Below are positions 54,236-63,813 of a stretch of 64,000 bases of DNA, piece after piece. Made by a program: the position numbers and the translations under genes. Location of the stretch: the NCBI GenBank assembly GCA_902618175.1, contig CACMZN010000002.1, forward strand, positions 38,549-102,548, given 5' to 3'. Each line of letters starts with the position of its first letter. The first letter of the stretch is position 1. The stretch is from an uncultured Verrucomicrobiota bacterium (GTDB lineage Bacteria > Verrucomicrobiota > Verrucomicrobiia > Opitutales > Seribacteraceae). The notes under the pieces are model-generated. The model was not told where the DNA came from, searched no databases, and was given only the letters and a program-made list of their open reading frames with translations.

Positions 54236-56005
54236 TTACAAGTCCTGATCAGAAGGTTTGAACTTTTTGATTACCTCTGAAAGTTCATCGATAATGTTTA
54301 TTGGAAGCTTGAATGTAAGTCCAAAGTCTTCGCTACCGCCAAACCAAGACGTAGCACCTTTTCTTTCACTGATGAAAAATCTGTTTTTTATATCTCCTGT
54401 GTCATCAACAAAAGAAATTGAATATTTCCAGGGAACCCAATCTCCTTCAACCCAAGCACCTTCTTTATTGAAACCTTCATGAATGAACTCTTCTGCATTG
54501 AAATTCGATAGTGCTTGAAAGGAGGTATCACCTTCTTCAAGCGACACTACTTTTTCTTGGCTGTTCGCATTTTCTTTCAAAATGATTTTACTAGGTTTCG
54601 AGTCTGGACTCACCAAGTTTTTACGGCGATAATGAAGTCTGTCAGTTATGAGAATATCTGGCCAGTTAGCCTCAACCAGGCATATCAGAGATTGGTCGGA
54701 AATGTAAGTTTTCCACAATGATGACTGCTCGCCAGTTTCACAAATTAAAACAGATTGTTTTGAATTGTCACGATTAGTAATCGAAATCTCAAAACTGGGT
54801 TCATCAAATCCAAATTTTTGAATTTCTTTCAAGTCTGGATTGAAGGAAACAAATTTATTGACCTCTATTTGATTGAGCGACCGTAAGAAGTCTTTTATGG
54901 AGCTTATATCAATTTCAAAAGATCCGCCTTGATTAGATTTGGTTTCCAATATGTTCCATAACTTGCTTGAGTCTGAGGAGAACTTAATTTCCTTTTCCTT
55001 TCCTTTGATCTTCATTGCTTTAATGTTATCTACACTTAAGTTGAAAATAGTTCTCTCACGGAGTTTGGTACTCCATTGGTATAAATTATCCATAAAGCTT
55101 TGTTCTATTAAAAAAGGAGTGTTTCCTGAATTTGATGAAACAAGAATTTGAGTGGAATCTTCATCAATGCGTGGTGAAAAATAAAATTCATACTTTTTGC
55201 CCATACCATTGATGTTGAGTTGGATTTGACTTTTGGATTTAGTATCCAAGGCTAAAGTATTCGAAGGAAATGCACTTATTTTTTCTGAAACAAGTTTGTT
55301 TAGTAAAAACAAAACTTTTTCATTATTTGCTTTTGCATTAAAAGGAAATTTGAAAAACCAGTCGTCAAGTTCACGAACGATCTTTGTTTGATTACTTGTA
55401 GTTTCATCATTTTGGAAAACGACTGAAGCCTCATCGATTGCGTAAAGAGGAAGGTTGATGAAGTTGGGCAGAGACCAATCTTGTGGATCTGGAGATAAAA
55501 GGTCCTTTAAATCTTTTGAAACTCGCCAAATTGATTTATCAATGACATCGGAGATGTGAATCATTACATATATTGATTCATTATCACGAGTGTCTTTTCC
55601 AATTGTAACTTGGAGGTTTATTCCATTCCCGTGCAGACTCAAATAAGTAGAATTATCATCAAAGCCATAATCACTCATTATTTCACCGCGCTCTGTTAAT
55701 TTTGTAAAATTGAACAGAAATTCAGGATTTAGATGGGAAAGCTTCGAAATGAAACTTGAATATACAAGTTTTTCAACTGGCCAAGTAATTGGAATTTTAA
55801 TTATCCACTCTTGGTTTTCTCGAACCATTGTGAGGTTTTTTTCCTTAGAAGGATTCAAGATTTGGATCTTATCCAAAGTGGAAACAAGCTTATTTATTTC
55901 GTCATTCAGGCTGACAGTAGAGTCTTTTTCTTCAATCAGGCTAAAATATATAATTATAACAAGGACTAAATTCGCTACAACAAGAAGAGTTTTTGGTCGT
56001 TTCAT
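54236..56005 (-). CDS. DUF4340 domain membrane-anchored protein
   Basis: The 589-residue protein has an N-terminal signal anchor (LLVVANLVLVIIIYFSLI), then repeats of a beta-rich pattern: MVRENQEWIIKIPITWPVEK, LKDLLSPDPQDWSLPNFIN, IKDFLRSLNQIEVNKFVSFN. This resembles DUF4340, whose proteins follow GldG genes in ABC exporter operons of Bacteroidota, Planctomycetota and Verrucomicrobiota. It lies 3 bp after gldG and 13 bp before the AsmA-like gene. The periplasmic location is inferred. Function unknown. Confidence 0.8.
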   Translation of the reverse strand: MKRPKTLLVVANLVLVIIIYFSLIEEKDSTVSLNDEINKLVSTLDKIQILNPSKEKNLTMVRENQEWIIKIPITWPVEKLVYSSFISKLSHLNPEFLFNFTKLTERGEIMSDYGFDDNSTYLSLHGNGINLQVTIGKDTRDNESIYVMIHISDVIDKSIWRVSKDLKDLLSPDPQDWSLPNFINLPLYAIDEASVVFQNDETTSNQTKIVRELDDWFFKFPFNAKANNEKVLFLLNKLVSEKISAFPSNTLALDTKSKSQIQLNINGMGKKYEFYFSPRIDEDSTQILVSSNSGNTPFLIEQSFMDNLYQWSTKLRERTIFNLSVDNIKAMKIKGKEKEIKFSSDSSKLWNILETKSNQGGSFEIDISSIKDFLRSLNQIEVNKFVSFNPDLKEIQKFGFDEPSFEISITNRDNSKQSVLICETGEQSSLWKTYISDQSLICLVEANWPDILITDRLHYRRKNLVSPDSKPSKIILKENANSQEKVVSLEEGDTSFQALSNFNAEEFIHEGFNKEGAWVEGDWVPWKYSISFVDDTGDIKNRFFISERKGATSWFGGSEDFGLTFKLPINIIDELSEVIKKFKPSDQDL

Positions 56006-56008
56006 CAG

Positions 56009-57619
56009 CTAGAGTTCTTTTCTCAACCATCCTACGAATATGCCAATAAGGGCAATTGCACCAGGTACGATGCCAAGTGAGTATAGCATTTTATCAAATT
56101 CCTCACTAGTCATAGATATATTGTAAGAGATTATTTCCTTTGGGGGGATGTCAAGCATCTCCTCCGAATCCTTTAGCCAATGAATTAGGTTTTGAGAAAG
56201 CGATTTGTTTCCGCCGTTGTTTTTTAGGTATTGATTGGTTAATATGGATGAACTTCCTAATACAGCCAATCTTCCCATTCGGGTATTTAGTTTGTTTTGT
56301 TTGTTCTTTTGAACAGCTTGTGCAACAGATATTATGGGAACAGGTCCCTCCAAATCTAACAGTGTGTTTCTAACAGGGGGGAATTCTCTTTTTGGCCATC
56401 CCGACAGTGCCCAAGATGATTTGGAAGAATAAATTAATTCGGATGATTTGATTTCCTTTGCGATATTCCTTTCAATCTCAACGGGTCGGCATTTTTCGGT
56501 AAGTATTGAAAATTGTTGATCTCTTAAATTTTTGATCACTGGGTGCGGATTTTCTTTTGGATAAGTCCACAATGAGTAGGAACTTGAAAAGACATCGAAA
56601 TAGTTTCTGTTCGGATCATATACAAGCATGTCATGACACCTGATTCCCCATTCCTTCAACAAAGGTCGAAAACCGAAGGCAGGTCTGTCCACCAATGACA
56701 CTCCTTCCGTTGGATCTATAGCAATCAACAAGCTGCCATTTTTGTTATTGATGAAATTCCTAAGCATTGCAATTTCCTTGTCTTGAAAAGTAGCTTTTGG
56801 ACCAGCAATAATCATGATTTGTGCATCTTCCGGCATGCTTTCCAACACACTTAAATCAAGTGACGAAACATCAACGTTTCTATCTTCCAGCATGCTTCTG
56901 AAAACAGAATAACCTTTTTCCACATCAACGTCAGCAGGACTTTTTTCACCGTGTCCTCTGGAAAAGTAGGCTACTTTTCTATTTGTTTTTTTTCCTGCAA
57001 GCTCAATTATGTCTCTCATAATTTTCTCTTCACCTCTAAATGTGGTGGGTTTCAAAACGCCATTTCCAGCTTCGATCCAGTTTTCGTAAAAGCCAGATTC
57101 CCATATGGACTGACGAGCCTGTGAATCCTTCGAACGAAATGCTTTAGATTGATCATATGGATTAGTACCTTCAAAATCCTGATATCTGAAGATTGTTTTT
57201 TTTCTACCGTCGGGAGTTGCAATGATGATAAGGTTAGGTTCAGAGATCTTATATTTTTCCAAAAGTTCTTGTGGTGCGTTTGGGGAGTCAACATTTACTC
57301 TGTAGATTCTGACTGGTTGAGCAGTTTCAGCATTTTCGAAACTATCGAGCAAAAGTTTTAGATCATGAACTAGTTTTTGCACGACCTTAGGGAGTTTGTT
57401 TTGATCTCTTAAAGTTATGATAATGTCTATGGGCATTATCATTTTGTCTAACCTGGCGAGGCTTTCCTTGGAGAGCGAAAATTTGGAATCAGGTGTGAGA
57501 TCAAGTTGATATTCAACCTTCGAACTAAGAAAATTCAGACCCAATACCAAGGAAGACAAAAGAGAAATCATGATCCAGTGATCAAACCTGCGATTTCTTT
57601 TGGCATGCTTGAAGTCCAT
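56009..57619 (-). CDS. GldG-like ABC transporter substrate/auxiliary protein
   Basis: The 536-residue protein has a transmembrane helix near the start (WIMISLLSSLVLGLNFLSSK), a large extracytoplasmic domain of the GldG (ABC-type uncharacterised transport) type, with VKSKYQ-like but diverged LTPDSKFSLSKESLARLDK, KVAYFSRGHGEKSPADVDVE and MIIAGPKATFQDKEIAMLR, and a C-terminal helix (LGIVPGAIALIGIFVGWL). Its start shares one base with the stop of the permease gene, so they are coupled. Together with the neighbouring ATPase and permease it forms a Gld-type exporter; in flavobacteria GldAFG is required for gliding, but in other phyla the cargo is unknown. Confidence 0.85.
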   Translation of the reverse strand: MDFKHAKRNRRFDHWIMISLLSSLVLGLNFLSSKVEYQLDLTPDSKFSLSKESLARLDKMIMPIDIIITLRDQNKLPKVVQKLVHDLKLLLDSFENAETAQPVRIYRVNVDSPNAPQELLEKYKISEPNLIIIATPDGRKKTIFRYQDFEGTNPYDQSKAFRSKDSQARQSIWESGFYENWIEAGNGVLKPTTFRGEEKIMRDIIELAGKKTNRKVAYFSRGHGEKSPADVDVEKGYSVFRSMLEDRNVDVSSLDLSVLESMPEDAQIMIIAGPKATFQDKEIAMLRNFINNKNGSLLIAIDPTEGVSLVDRPAFGFRPLLKEWGIRCHDMLVYDPNRNYFDVFSSSYSLWTYPKENPHPVIKNLRDQQFSILTEKCRPVEIERNIAKEIKSSELIYSSKSSWALSGWPKREFPPVRNTLLDLEGPVPIISVAQAVQKNKQNKLNTRMGRLAVLGSSSILTNQYLKNNGGNKSLSQNLIHWLKDSEEMLDIPPKEIISYNISMTSEEFDKMLYSLGIVPGAIALIGIFVGWLRKEL

Positions 57620-58401
57620 TAGACCCTGAGGCGTTCCACTTGTATGGTTGATAGAATCAAGAAAAAAAGAAGAACAATCACTTGGTTTAGAATCGTCCCG
57701 ATGTCAATAACTCCAACTGCAAAATGTTGTAATTTGTCCAAGCCGTCATCAAGAGAGCCCATACATGCTCTTAAAAATTGAATTGGACTGTCAATGTTTT
57801 GCAAAGATTCTGCCTCACCAAATGAGAATGCCATTATTGAAATGTAAAGCGTAAGCAGAGTGAAGGTAAGCATTCCAGCGACCATCTGATTTTTGGTAGT
57901 AGAGCTCGCAAAAATTCCTATTGCCGTGAAGCTTGCTCCAAAAACGAATAAAAATGAAGCACCCCCAATCCAATGTTCAAAACGAGCAAACCCCAAGGAT
58001 TTTGCCTGCTCGGGAAAAAAAAGCGAAAGAATTATTGGGAAGCAAAAGGCACCTGAAGCTATGAGTATGAAAAAAAGGTAACTTGCACTCCACTTTCCCA
58101 ATACTAACGCCCACGAGTTGACAGGAGCTGACATTAGAGTCTCAAGAGTTCCCAAGCGTCTCTCTTCAGCGAATGACCTCATCGTAAGGAAAGGTATCAG
58201 AGCAGGTGCCCCAAAGATCAACCCAAGAACAAGAGAAGAAAGAGGGGGTAAAATCCAATTTGTACTTGAAAAGCTCTCGATGAAAAAACGAAATCCAACT
58301 CCAATAAGAGAAAGAAAATAAAAGCTTGCTACATAAGTGGCAGGAGAAATGAATAGGCTAAACATTTCGGAGCGTAAAATAACCCAATAACCCTGCATCA
58401 C
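57619..58401 (-). CDS. ABC transporter permease, GldF/ABC-2 type
   Basis: The 260-residue protein contains six transmembrane helices (SPATYVASFYFLSLIGVGFR at the start, IVLLFFLILSTIQVE at the end). The cytoplasmic segment FLTMRSFAEERRLGTLETLMSAPVNSW is characteristic of ABC-2 permeases such as GldF. It overlaps the ATPase gene by 4 bp and touches the GldG gene by 1 bp. It likely dimerises or pairs with itself, as only one permease is encoded. Confidence 0.9.
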   Translation of the reverse strand: MMQGYWVILRSEMFSLFISPATYVASFYFLSLIGVGFRFFIESFSSTNWILPPLSSLVLGLIFGAPALIPFLTMRSFAEERRLGTLETLMSAPVNSWALVLGKWSASYLFFILIASGAFCFPIILSLFFPEQAKSLGFARFEHWIGGASFLFVFGASFTAIGIFASSTTKNQMVAGMLTFTLLTLYISIMAFSFGEAESLQNIDSPIQFLRACMGSLDDGLDKLQHFAVGVIDIGTILNQVIVLLFFLILSTIQVERLRV

Positions 58402-59450
58402 GATTGAATGTTTGGGGTCTTTCTACCGGAAACTAAATTTGTGCGTCGATTTCTGCGGCTCAGAAGATCCTGTTCTTCCCAGTTTTTTTTAGTAGCCCGT
58501 AGAAAAATTGTTTCCAAATCAGGGCGAGCAATTTGAAATTCAGATAAACTGAGAGAGTTTTCCGAAAGCAAGACCTTTAGAATTTTTTCAGCCAAAGACT
58601 CCCCTTTTTCTGTCGAGAATATGAATCTCCTTTTACCGGAAATTTCAACCGGATCGTCTTGCAACAGTTCGCATGTGGAATCCACTTGTCTGACAATTCT
58701 CTGCAAGTCAATCCGGTTCCCACAAGTTACAACTTCAAAAATCGTTTTGTTTACAAATTTTTTTTGCAATTCCTGCAATGTTCCTTCAGCAACGATTTGT
58801 CCGTGGCTTAGAATGATCATGCGATCACAGCATGCTTCAACTTCAGAAAGAATATGACTCGAAAGCAAGAAAGAGACTTCTCCTCGCAAGCGCTCCATCA
58901 TTTTTCTAGTAATTGCGGATTGCCTGGGATCCAGTCCAATGGTCGGTTCATCCAATATGACTAATCTTGGCTCGGCAAGTAAAGAGTCTGCTATTCCAAC
59001 TCGTTGTCGAAATCCCTTTGATAAGTTACCGATTTTTCTCTCTGAAACTGATCTTTCAAGATCACAAATATCCAAGACTATTCTGATTCGCTCACGCTTT
59101 CGACTTCCCTCAAGGCCTTTCAAATGAGCTCTGAACTTTAGATATTCGATAACCCTTAGATCCTCCGGTAATGGATTGTTCTCTGCAAGATAACCAATGT
59201 GATTTCTTACTTCGCCTTCTTCTTCAGCTAGATCGACACCACATACCTTGGCTTCACCAGAATCAGCCGGAATAAGACCAGAAAGGATTCTAAGAGTGGT
59301 GCTCTTACCTGCTCCATTTGGCCCGAGAAAACCTACGATTTCACCTCTTCCAACAGAAAAGCTTATCCCCTTAAGAGCTTGTATCAATCCGTATCTCTTT
59401 CTGAGATTTATAACTTCAATTATAGGTAGCGGTTTAGTTTCAACAGTCAT
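58398..59450 (-). CDS. ABC transporter ATP-binding protein, GldA/CcmA type
   Basis: The 350-residue ATPase has Walker A GPNGAGKST (residues 43-51), the signature LSKGFRQRVG, Walker B RLVILDEPTIGLDP and H-loop in LLSSHILSEVEACCDR. After the 220-residue ATPase core it has a 120-residue C-terminal extension with FEVVTCGNRIDLQRIVRQV, as in GldA-type proteins. It follows coaX with a 4-bp overlap and precedes the permease with a 4-bp overlap, so it belongs to the same transcript as the upstream metabolic genes. Confidence 0.92.
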   Translation of the reverse strand: MTVETKPLPIIEVINLRKRYGLIQALKGISFSVGRGEIVGFLGPNGAGKSTTLRILSGLIPADSGEAKVCGVDLAEEEGEVRNHIGYLAENNPLPEDLRVIEYLKFRAHLKGLEGSRKRERIRIVLDICDLERSVSERKIGNLSKGFRQRVGIADSLLAEPRLVILDEPTIGLDPRQSAITRKMMERLRGEVSFLLSSHILSEVEACCDRMIILSHGQIVAEGTLQELQKKFVNKTIFEVVTCGNRIDLQRIVRQVDSTCELLQDDPVEISGKRRFIFSTEKGESLAEKILKVLLSENSLSLSEFQIARPDLETIFLRATKKNWEEQDLLSRRNRRTNLVSGRKTPNIQS

Positions 59451-60229
59451 GAATTGAAAATTTCAAAATGCTTTCTTTGGTAAGCTAACGCAAGACCTTC
59501 CAAGGTAAGATTCGGAGTAAAAAGAGCAGAAATCAGATTGAAATTTTCGGATGCACCTCCGACAAGGAGAACTTTTGGTTTAATCTGATGTTTGCCTACA
59601 AACCACTCCATCAAGTTATCAAGAATTCCTCGGGTCATATGATCATGACCCAACCGAACTCCTAACCGCATTGCAGCTTCGGTTGACTTTCCAAACGGTT
59701 GATCAAAAGATTGGTTTATCGATACTTTAAGTTGTGGTAAAAGAGCAGTTTTCCAGTGTAAGAAATCAAGATACCCCTGCGGACCTGGAGCAATTACTCC
59801 TCCTTCATAACCTCCCCACGAGGTTATGACGTCAAAAGTTGTGGCTGTTCCTATGTCAACTACAATGGAATTCGGAGAATGAAGATGAAATGCGGCATAC
59901 GCATTAGCAAGCCTATCAGAGCCGATTTCTTCTGGATTGGGATAAGATATGGGTAAATCTTCAAACAAGTCCCAGGTGAAGGTATTTAAGTCTAAACTGT
60001 TTTCCCTAGCAAAACTGATAACTTTTTTTTCAACCTCCGGAACAACACTACAATATACGATAGGTAATTTTTCATTACCAACTTTAGAAAAAAGAATTTT
60101 TGGATTTCTTAAAAATTCTTTGGTTCCCCTGGAAATGACTTTCTTAAGAACGCCATGATCAAACTTTCCGAGTTTCGCTGAAGAATTGCCAATGTCCAAA
60201 CATAGCAGAAATTTACTTTGCTCACTCAT
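59447..60229 (-). CDS. coaX: type III pantothenate kinase CoaX
   Basis: CoaX phosphorylates pantothenate, the first step of coenzyme A synthesis. The 260-residue protein has the ASKHA folds: LCLDIGNSSAKLGKFD (phosphate 1), IGSDRLANAYAAF, IVVDIGTATTFDVIT (phosphate 2), GGVIAPGPQGYLD and VLLVGGASENF. This matches Bordetella-type CoaX rather than CoaA. It overlaps birA and the ABC ATPase gene by 4 bp each. Grouping with birA is seen in other bacteria, where a CoaX-BirA fusion also exists. Confidence 0.94.
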   Translation of the reverse strand: MSEQSKFLLCLDIGNSSAKLGKFDHGVLKKVISRGTKEFLRNPKILFSKVGNEKLPIVYCSVVPEVEKKVISFARENSLDLNTFTWDLFEDLPISYPNPEEIGSDRLANAYAAFHLHSPNSIVVDIGTATTFDVITSWGGYEGGVIAPGPQGYLDFLHWKTALLPQLKVSINQSFDQPFGKSTEAAMRLGVRLGHDHMTRGILDNLMEWFVGKHQIKPKVLLVGGASENFNLISALFTPNLTLEGLALAYQRKHFEIFNS

Positions 60230-61281
60230 TTCTTGATACTGATTTCTCCAGCTGTTATTTTTTTCATCCTGCCATTTCTGAGTTTCAATCTTAGACTGCC
60301 ATCACAATCTATTCCATCTGCCTTACCTGTAAACTTATTGCCTTGGGCTGAAAATTCTACTTTTTTCCCTTTGAGAAAATCAAAAGATGCCCATTTATTT
60401 TGAAGTTCATCCTCAAATTTTCCACTCATGGAATCGTTGTAGGTAAGAATTATCGTTTTTATGATTTTGGACGCTACTTCATTTAATCGAACCTTTTCAC
60501 CGCATAGATTTACCAACGAAGTTGAATGGGATTTTATGCCTGAGGGGTAGCTTTCACAATTACCATTGATATTAAGTCCGAGTCCAAAAATGAGAGTTTT
60601 GACCTGTTCGAAGTCGATAGATGCCTCTGTTAGCATGCCACCCATTTTTTTCCCCTTCCAAACCAAATCATTTGGCCACTTTAGGTATATGTCGTCGATA
60701 CCGGTTTGATCTCGCAGAAAGTTGCATAGTCTTACTCCTTGGAAGAGAGTAAAAGTTCGTAACTTTTCAAGATCCGCTTCAGGACGGAAAGCAATTGACA
60801 GGTATAAATTACCTTCTTTCGGGCTATGCCATTCTTTTCCAAGTCTTCCTCGTCCATTTCTTTGCATGTTGGCAAGTATCGCAAAGGGAGTTTTCTCACC
60901 GTTGGCCAGCAATCTCTCAGCCTCACTGTTGGTGCTGTCTGTCTTGTCCAAAACAATCACTTTGAAATCATCCTTGTAGTCGCTGAGCAAAGCTTTGATT
61001 AGGGACAGATTGAAATAATCTGGTTCCTTAGCAATACGGTAGCCTCTATTTTGAGTAGCTTCTATGACTAAACCCTGCTTCCTGAGTTTATTAATTCTTG
61101 ACCATACGCCAACCCTGGACATGTTGAGTTTTTCAGCAAGCAAGCTTCCAGAAACATAGTAGGGGGAAGCGGAAAGCAGCATCTTGAGAACAAAACTACT
61201 TGGATTTTTCTTCAACAGGTAATCAGAATGGATTCCCTTTGGTTTAATGTTTTTTCTTCTCCCTTTTGGATACTCAGCCAT
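60226..61281 (-). CDS. birA: biotin--[acetyl-CoA-carboxylase] ligase BirA with N-terminal HTH
   Basis: BirA activates biotin with ATP and attaches it to AccB. The 351 residues have a winged-helix N-terminus (residues about 30-90, GSLLAEKLNMSRVGVWSRIN) that could bind DNA as biotin-operon repressor, and the catalytic domain with DKTDSTNSEAERLL, the biotinyl-AMP loop MQRNGRGRLGKEWHSP, and LKWPNDLVWKGKKMGGML. A short C-terminal SH3-like domain ends it. ATG 61281 follows the nadC stop by 10 bp; the upstream in-frame start at 61398 would overlap nadC by 107 bp and is rejected. Confidence 0.94.
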   Translation of the reverse strand: MAEYPKGRRKNIKPKGIHSDYLLKKNPSSFVLKMLLSASPYYVSGSLLAEKLNMSRVGVWSRINKLRKQGLVIEATQNRGYRIAKEPDYFNLSLIKALLSDYKDDFKVIVLDKTDSTNSEAERLLANGEKTPFAILANMQRNGRGRLGKEWHSPKEGNLYLSIAFRPEADLEKLRTFTLFQGVRLCNFLRDQTGIDDIYLKWPNDLVWKGKKMGGMLTEASIDFEQVKTLIFGLGLNINGNCESYPSGIKSHSTSLVNLCGEKVRLNEVASKIIKTIILTYNDSMSGKFEDELQNKWASFDFLKGKKVEFSAQGNKFTGKADGIDCDGSLRLKLRNGRMKKITAGEISIKK

Positions 61282-61291
61282 AGAAAAAAAT

Positions 61292-62215
61292 TTAATACCA
61301 ATCCAATCCAATGTCCAACCAGCGAGAAGCATGAATTGGTGCTCCACTCGAGATAAAATGGGGCTTTGCTCGAGCGTATTTCTCAATGGTTGATTCATTT
61401 ATTCCACCACTCGCTTCAAGTATACATTTGTTTTGGTTAATTTGTACTGCTTCATGAACCCTTTCTGGCTCAAAGTTATCCAATAAAATCGCATCTATAC
61501 CTGATTTCATTGCCGCCTTTAATTGTTCAAGGTCATCGATTTCGACTTCAATAAGCTCGTCAGGCTGATTTTCTCGAATTTTTTTTAGGAAATCTTCCAA
61601 CTGTATGGGTGAACGAATTCCTTTCGAGGCCAAGTGGTTGTCCTTAATGAGAATTTGACGGTCTAGTCTAAGACGATGGTTTTTTCCTCCTCCGCATGCG
61701 GTTGCGTACTTTTCAAGCTGTCTCAGTCCGGGTGTGGTTTTTCTGGTATCCAGAAAATGCACGCCATATGGTGATGCGAGCCTGACAAATCTTTTTGTTT
61801 TAGATGCAATGCCCGAAAGTCTCTGAATAATATTAAGCATCGTTCTCTCGATCAGTAATATCTGATTTTCAAAACCTTGTATTCTCGCAAATTCAGTTCC
61901 TGAACGGATTTCATCTCCATCTGATGCATTAGTTTCAAACTCTAATTTTTTTAATCCGAAGGACTCAAATAAAAGTGGGACCAAAGCTAATCCGCAGACG
62001 ATGATGTTTTCTCTAGCAACGAGTTTCGCTTTTCCCTTTGAATTGATTTGGCAAACCTTAGTCGTTAAGTCTCCATTCAAGGGTGATCCCAAGTTGTTTC
62101 TTCCCACTTCTTCTTCCAAGAAAAAAGAAAATTGTTTTGACAAAGCGCTCTTATCTATATCGTCCAGTTCTAGACGGCGCATAAACTTTTCGAGCATCCT
62201 TGGAGAGGAATTCAC
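61292..62215 (-). CDS. nadC: nicotinate-nucleotide pyrophosphorylase NadC
   Basis: NadC converts quinolinate and PRPP to nicotinate mononucleotide and CO2 in NAD synthesis. The 307 residues include NGDLTTK, RTMLNIIQRLSGIAS, FLDTRKTTPGLRQLEKYA, GGGKNHRLRLDRQILIKDNH and, near the C-terminus, EASGGINESTIEKYA and FISSGAPIH. The start overlaps the purA-like stop by 4 bp. nadA and nadB are not in the window. Confidence 0.95.
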   Translation of the reverse strand: MNSSPRMLEKFMRRLELDDIDKSALSKQFSFFLEEEVGRNNLGSPLNGDLTTKVCQINSKGKAKLVARENIIVCGLALVPLLFESFGLKKLEFETNASDGDEIRSGTEFARIQGFENQILLIERTMLNIIQRLSGIASKTKRFVRLASPYGVHFLDTRKTTPGLRQLEKYATACGGGKNHRLRLDRQILIKDNHLASKGIRSPIQLEDFLKKIRENQPDELIEVEIDDLEQLKAAMKSGIDAILLDNFEPERVHEAVQINQNKCILEASGGINESTIEKYARAKPHFISSGAPIHASRWLDIGLDWY

Positions 62216-63792
62216 GACAAATGACTCAGAACCTGACTTTTATAGTGATCGATAAAGCTAAGGGTGGAAGGTAGATTCCCAATGACTTGTCCTGGACTTG
62301 GACCAACTCCAATGAAAAGAAGTTGGGGAAGATTTACATTTTCAAAACCTTCCGGATAAGCAACTTCAATCAAACTGCAAATCATTCGTGATAGATAATT
62401 CTTTGCTTCCAATGGAAAATCTTCGTACGAACGGATTTTTTGGAGATCTTCGGTCCAGACTGGAAAACTTTCATAAAAAGGAACCATCATTTTACGAGAA
62501 ATTTCATCTCTTGGGACGGTCTTGGAAAAACTTCCATCGGGGGATTCATACGCTGTGCATATCTTTAGGTGCGACATCGATGAATCCGTTGCTGTAAGAG
62601 CGTCCAATTTGTTGATTACAAGATGATCGAAACCTCCATAACGCAATGCGTTTCCTTTTTCAACTGAGTCAAACCAACCAACCATTCGTTGTCTTCCCGT
62701 AGAAGTGCCAAATTCGAGTTTCGACAATTTCTTACCCCATGGATCGTGAATTTGGTCAAGTTTGGTTATGAAATGGTGAGTTCCAACTTTTGTGTCATAG
62801 GCTTTGCAACAGCCAACTTGAGAAATTTTGGAAAGAGGAATGCCTGCCGAATTAAAAAGCTCCGTGCCGGTCGTGTGAGAAGCAGTTACGTTAGGGGTGA
62901 AACCATGCCTTTTATCAAGCCAATAGGCTTGTCCAAATTCTGCAACCACGACTTTTTTTTTGTGGACGCTGGTTAGCATGAGTTCGCGAACGTCATAAAT
63001 GCAGTCAACAAGTTTCATTCCCGCTTCCCAATAGGTATTTTCCAGGAGTTCAAAATCGAGTGAAAAGGGTTCAGCCGAAGCAAAGGGCATGAAATTGAAT
63101 TCGTCTGGTGAAAAAAAGCCTTCATCCAAAGCTGATTTGTTTGCTTTGTGTTCGGAATTTGAGAGGGTCTCGAAGAACCCGCGCCAATCTGATTCACTTA
63201 CTTTACAGACATAACGGATGGTGTCCATGGCACGTTGCATTCTTGACTTTAACATAGACCGGTAGACAGACCTCTCTTCTTGAAATACTTGATAGAAGAT
63301 TTGCCATTGGCTTGTCTCATCGCAATAGGCAGGGCTAATTCCGCGGCCGGTAGTGCCTCGGTTTTCCAACCCAAGAACCTTTTCCCTGTAGTTTTCCCAA
63401 GCCAAGTCAAGCAGACGATGACAAAGATCGCTCACTTGGCACCTCTGATCAATTCTCAACCGTTTCATTACAGTAATTCCACGTGATTCCAGTGGCTTCG
63501 CTTCCCAAATGAATTTTCTTGGGTCAGCAACCACACCTGAACCAATAAGCAGACATTCTACCCTTGAATTTCCAACTCCTGATGGAAGCAAATTTAGCTT
63601 TAAGCCTGCAGCGGTATGGCCTGCATTTGCACCCCCATTAACCTTTAGCACTCCGAAGGGCGGTTTACCCCATTCCTTTTCCAAGAGATCCAATAATTCA
63701 TGCACCACTCTGCCTTTTCCCTCATCTCCCATGCTGATTCCGAGCACGGAAGTAATAGTAGGCATTTCTTCGATTTTATCTCTCATTTGCAA
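62212..63792 (-). CDS. purA: divergent adenylosuccinate synthetase PurA
   Basis: PurA joins IMP and aspartate with GTP hydrolysis to adenylosuccinate. Core motifs are kept: SMGDEGKGR (usually QWGDEGKGK; catalytic Asp present), GGANAGHT (catalytic His), NRGTTGRGISPAYCDE, and GTSTGRQRMVGWFD, retaining the two key arginines. The protein is 526 residues versus about 430, with extra length in the middle (about residues 190-260). The usual EGAQGTLLDIDHGTYP is FGQAYWLDKRHGF, and the terminal GPxR motif is GPSPGQ. It could be a diverged PurA or a paralogue, but no second copy is in the window. It lies beside guaB, which also uses IMP. Starts with MQMRDK; MPTITSVLG (residue 10) is an alternative. Confidence 0.82.
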   Translation of the reverse strand: MQMRDKIEEMPTITSVLGISMGDEGKGRVVHELLDLLEKEWGKPPFGVLKVNGGANAGHTAAGLKLNLLPSGVGNSRVECLLIGSGVVADPRKFIWEAKPLESRGITVMKRLRIDQRCQVSDLCHRLLDLAWENYREKVLGLENRGTTGRGISPAYCDETSQWQIFYQVFQEERSVYRSMLKSRMQRAMDTIRYVCKVSESDWRGFFETLSNSEHKANKSALDEGFFSPDEFNFMPFASAEPFSLDFELLENTYWEAGMKLVDCIYDVRELMLTSVHKKKVVVAEFGQAYWLDKRHGFTPNVTASHTTGTELFNSAGIPLSKISQVGCCKAYDTKVGTHHFITKLDQIHDPWGKKLSKLEFGTSTGRQRMVGWFDSVEKGNALRYGGFDHLVINKLDALTATDSSMSHLKICTAYESPDGSFSKTVPRDEISRKMMVPFYESFPVWTEDLQKIRSYEDFPLEAKNYLSRMICSLIEVAYPEGFENVNLPQLLFIGVGPSPGQVIGNLPSTLSFIDHYKSQVLSHLS

Positions 63793-63813
63793 ATCCTTGG
63801 AATTATTTCCATT

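Noticed and set aside
62212..63792. PurZ-type 2-aminoadenylosuccinate synthetase (phage modified-base pathway)
   Set aside because: PurZ proteins are shorter and the gene sits next to guaB in a housekeeping operon; the catalytic Asp typical of PurA is present.
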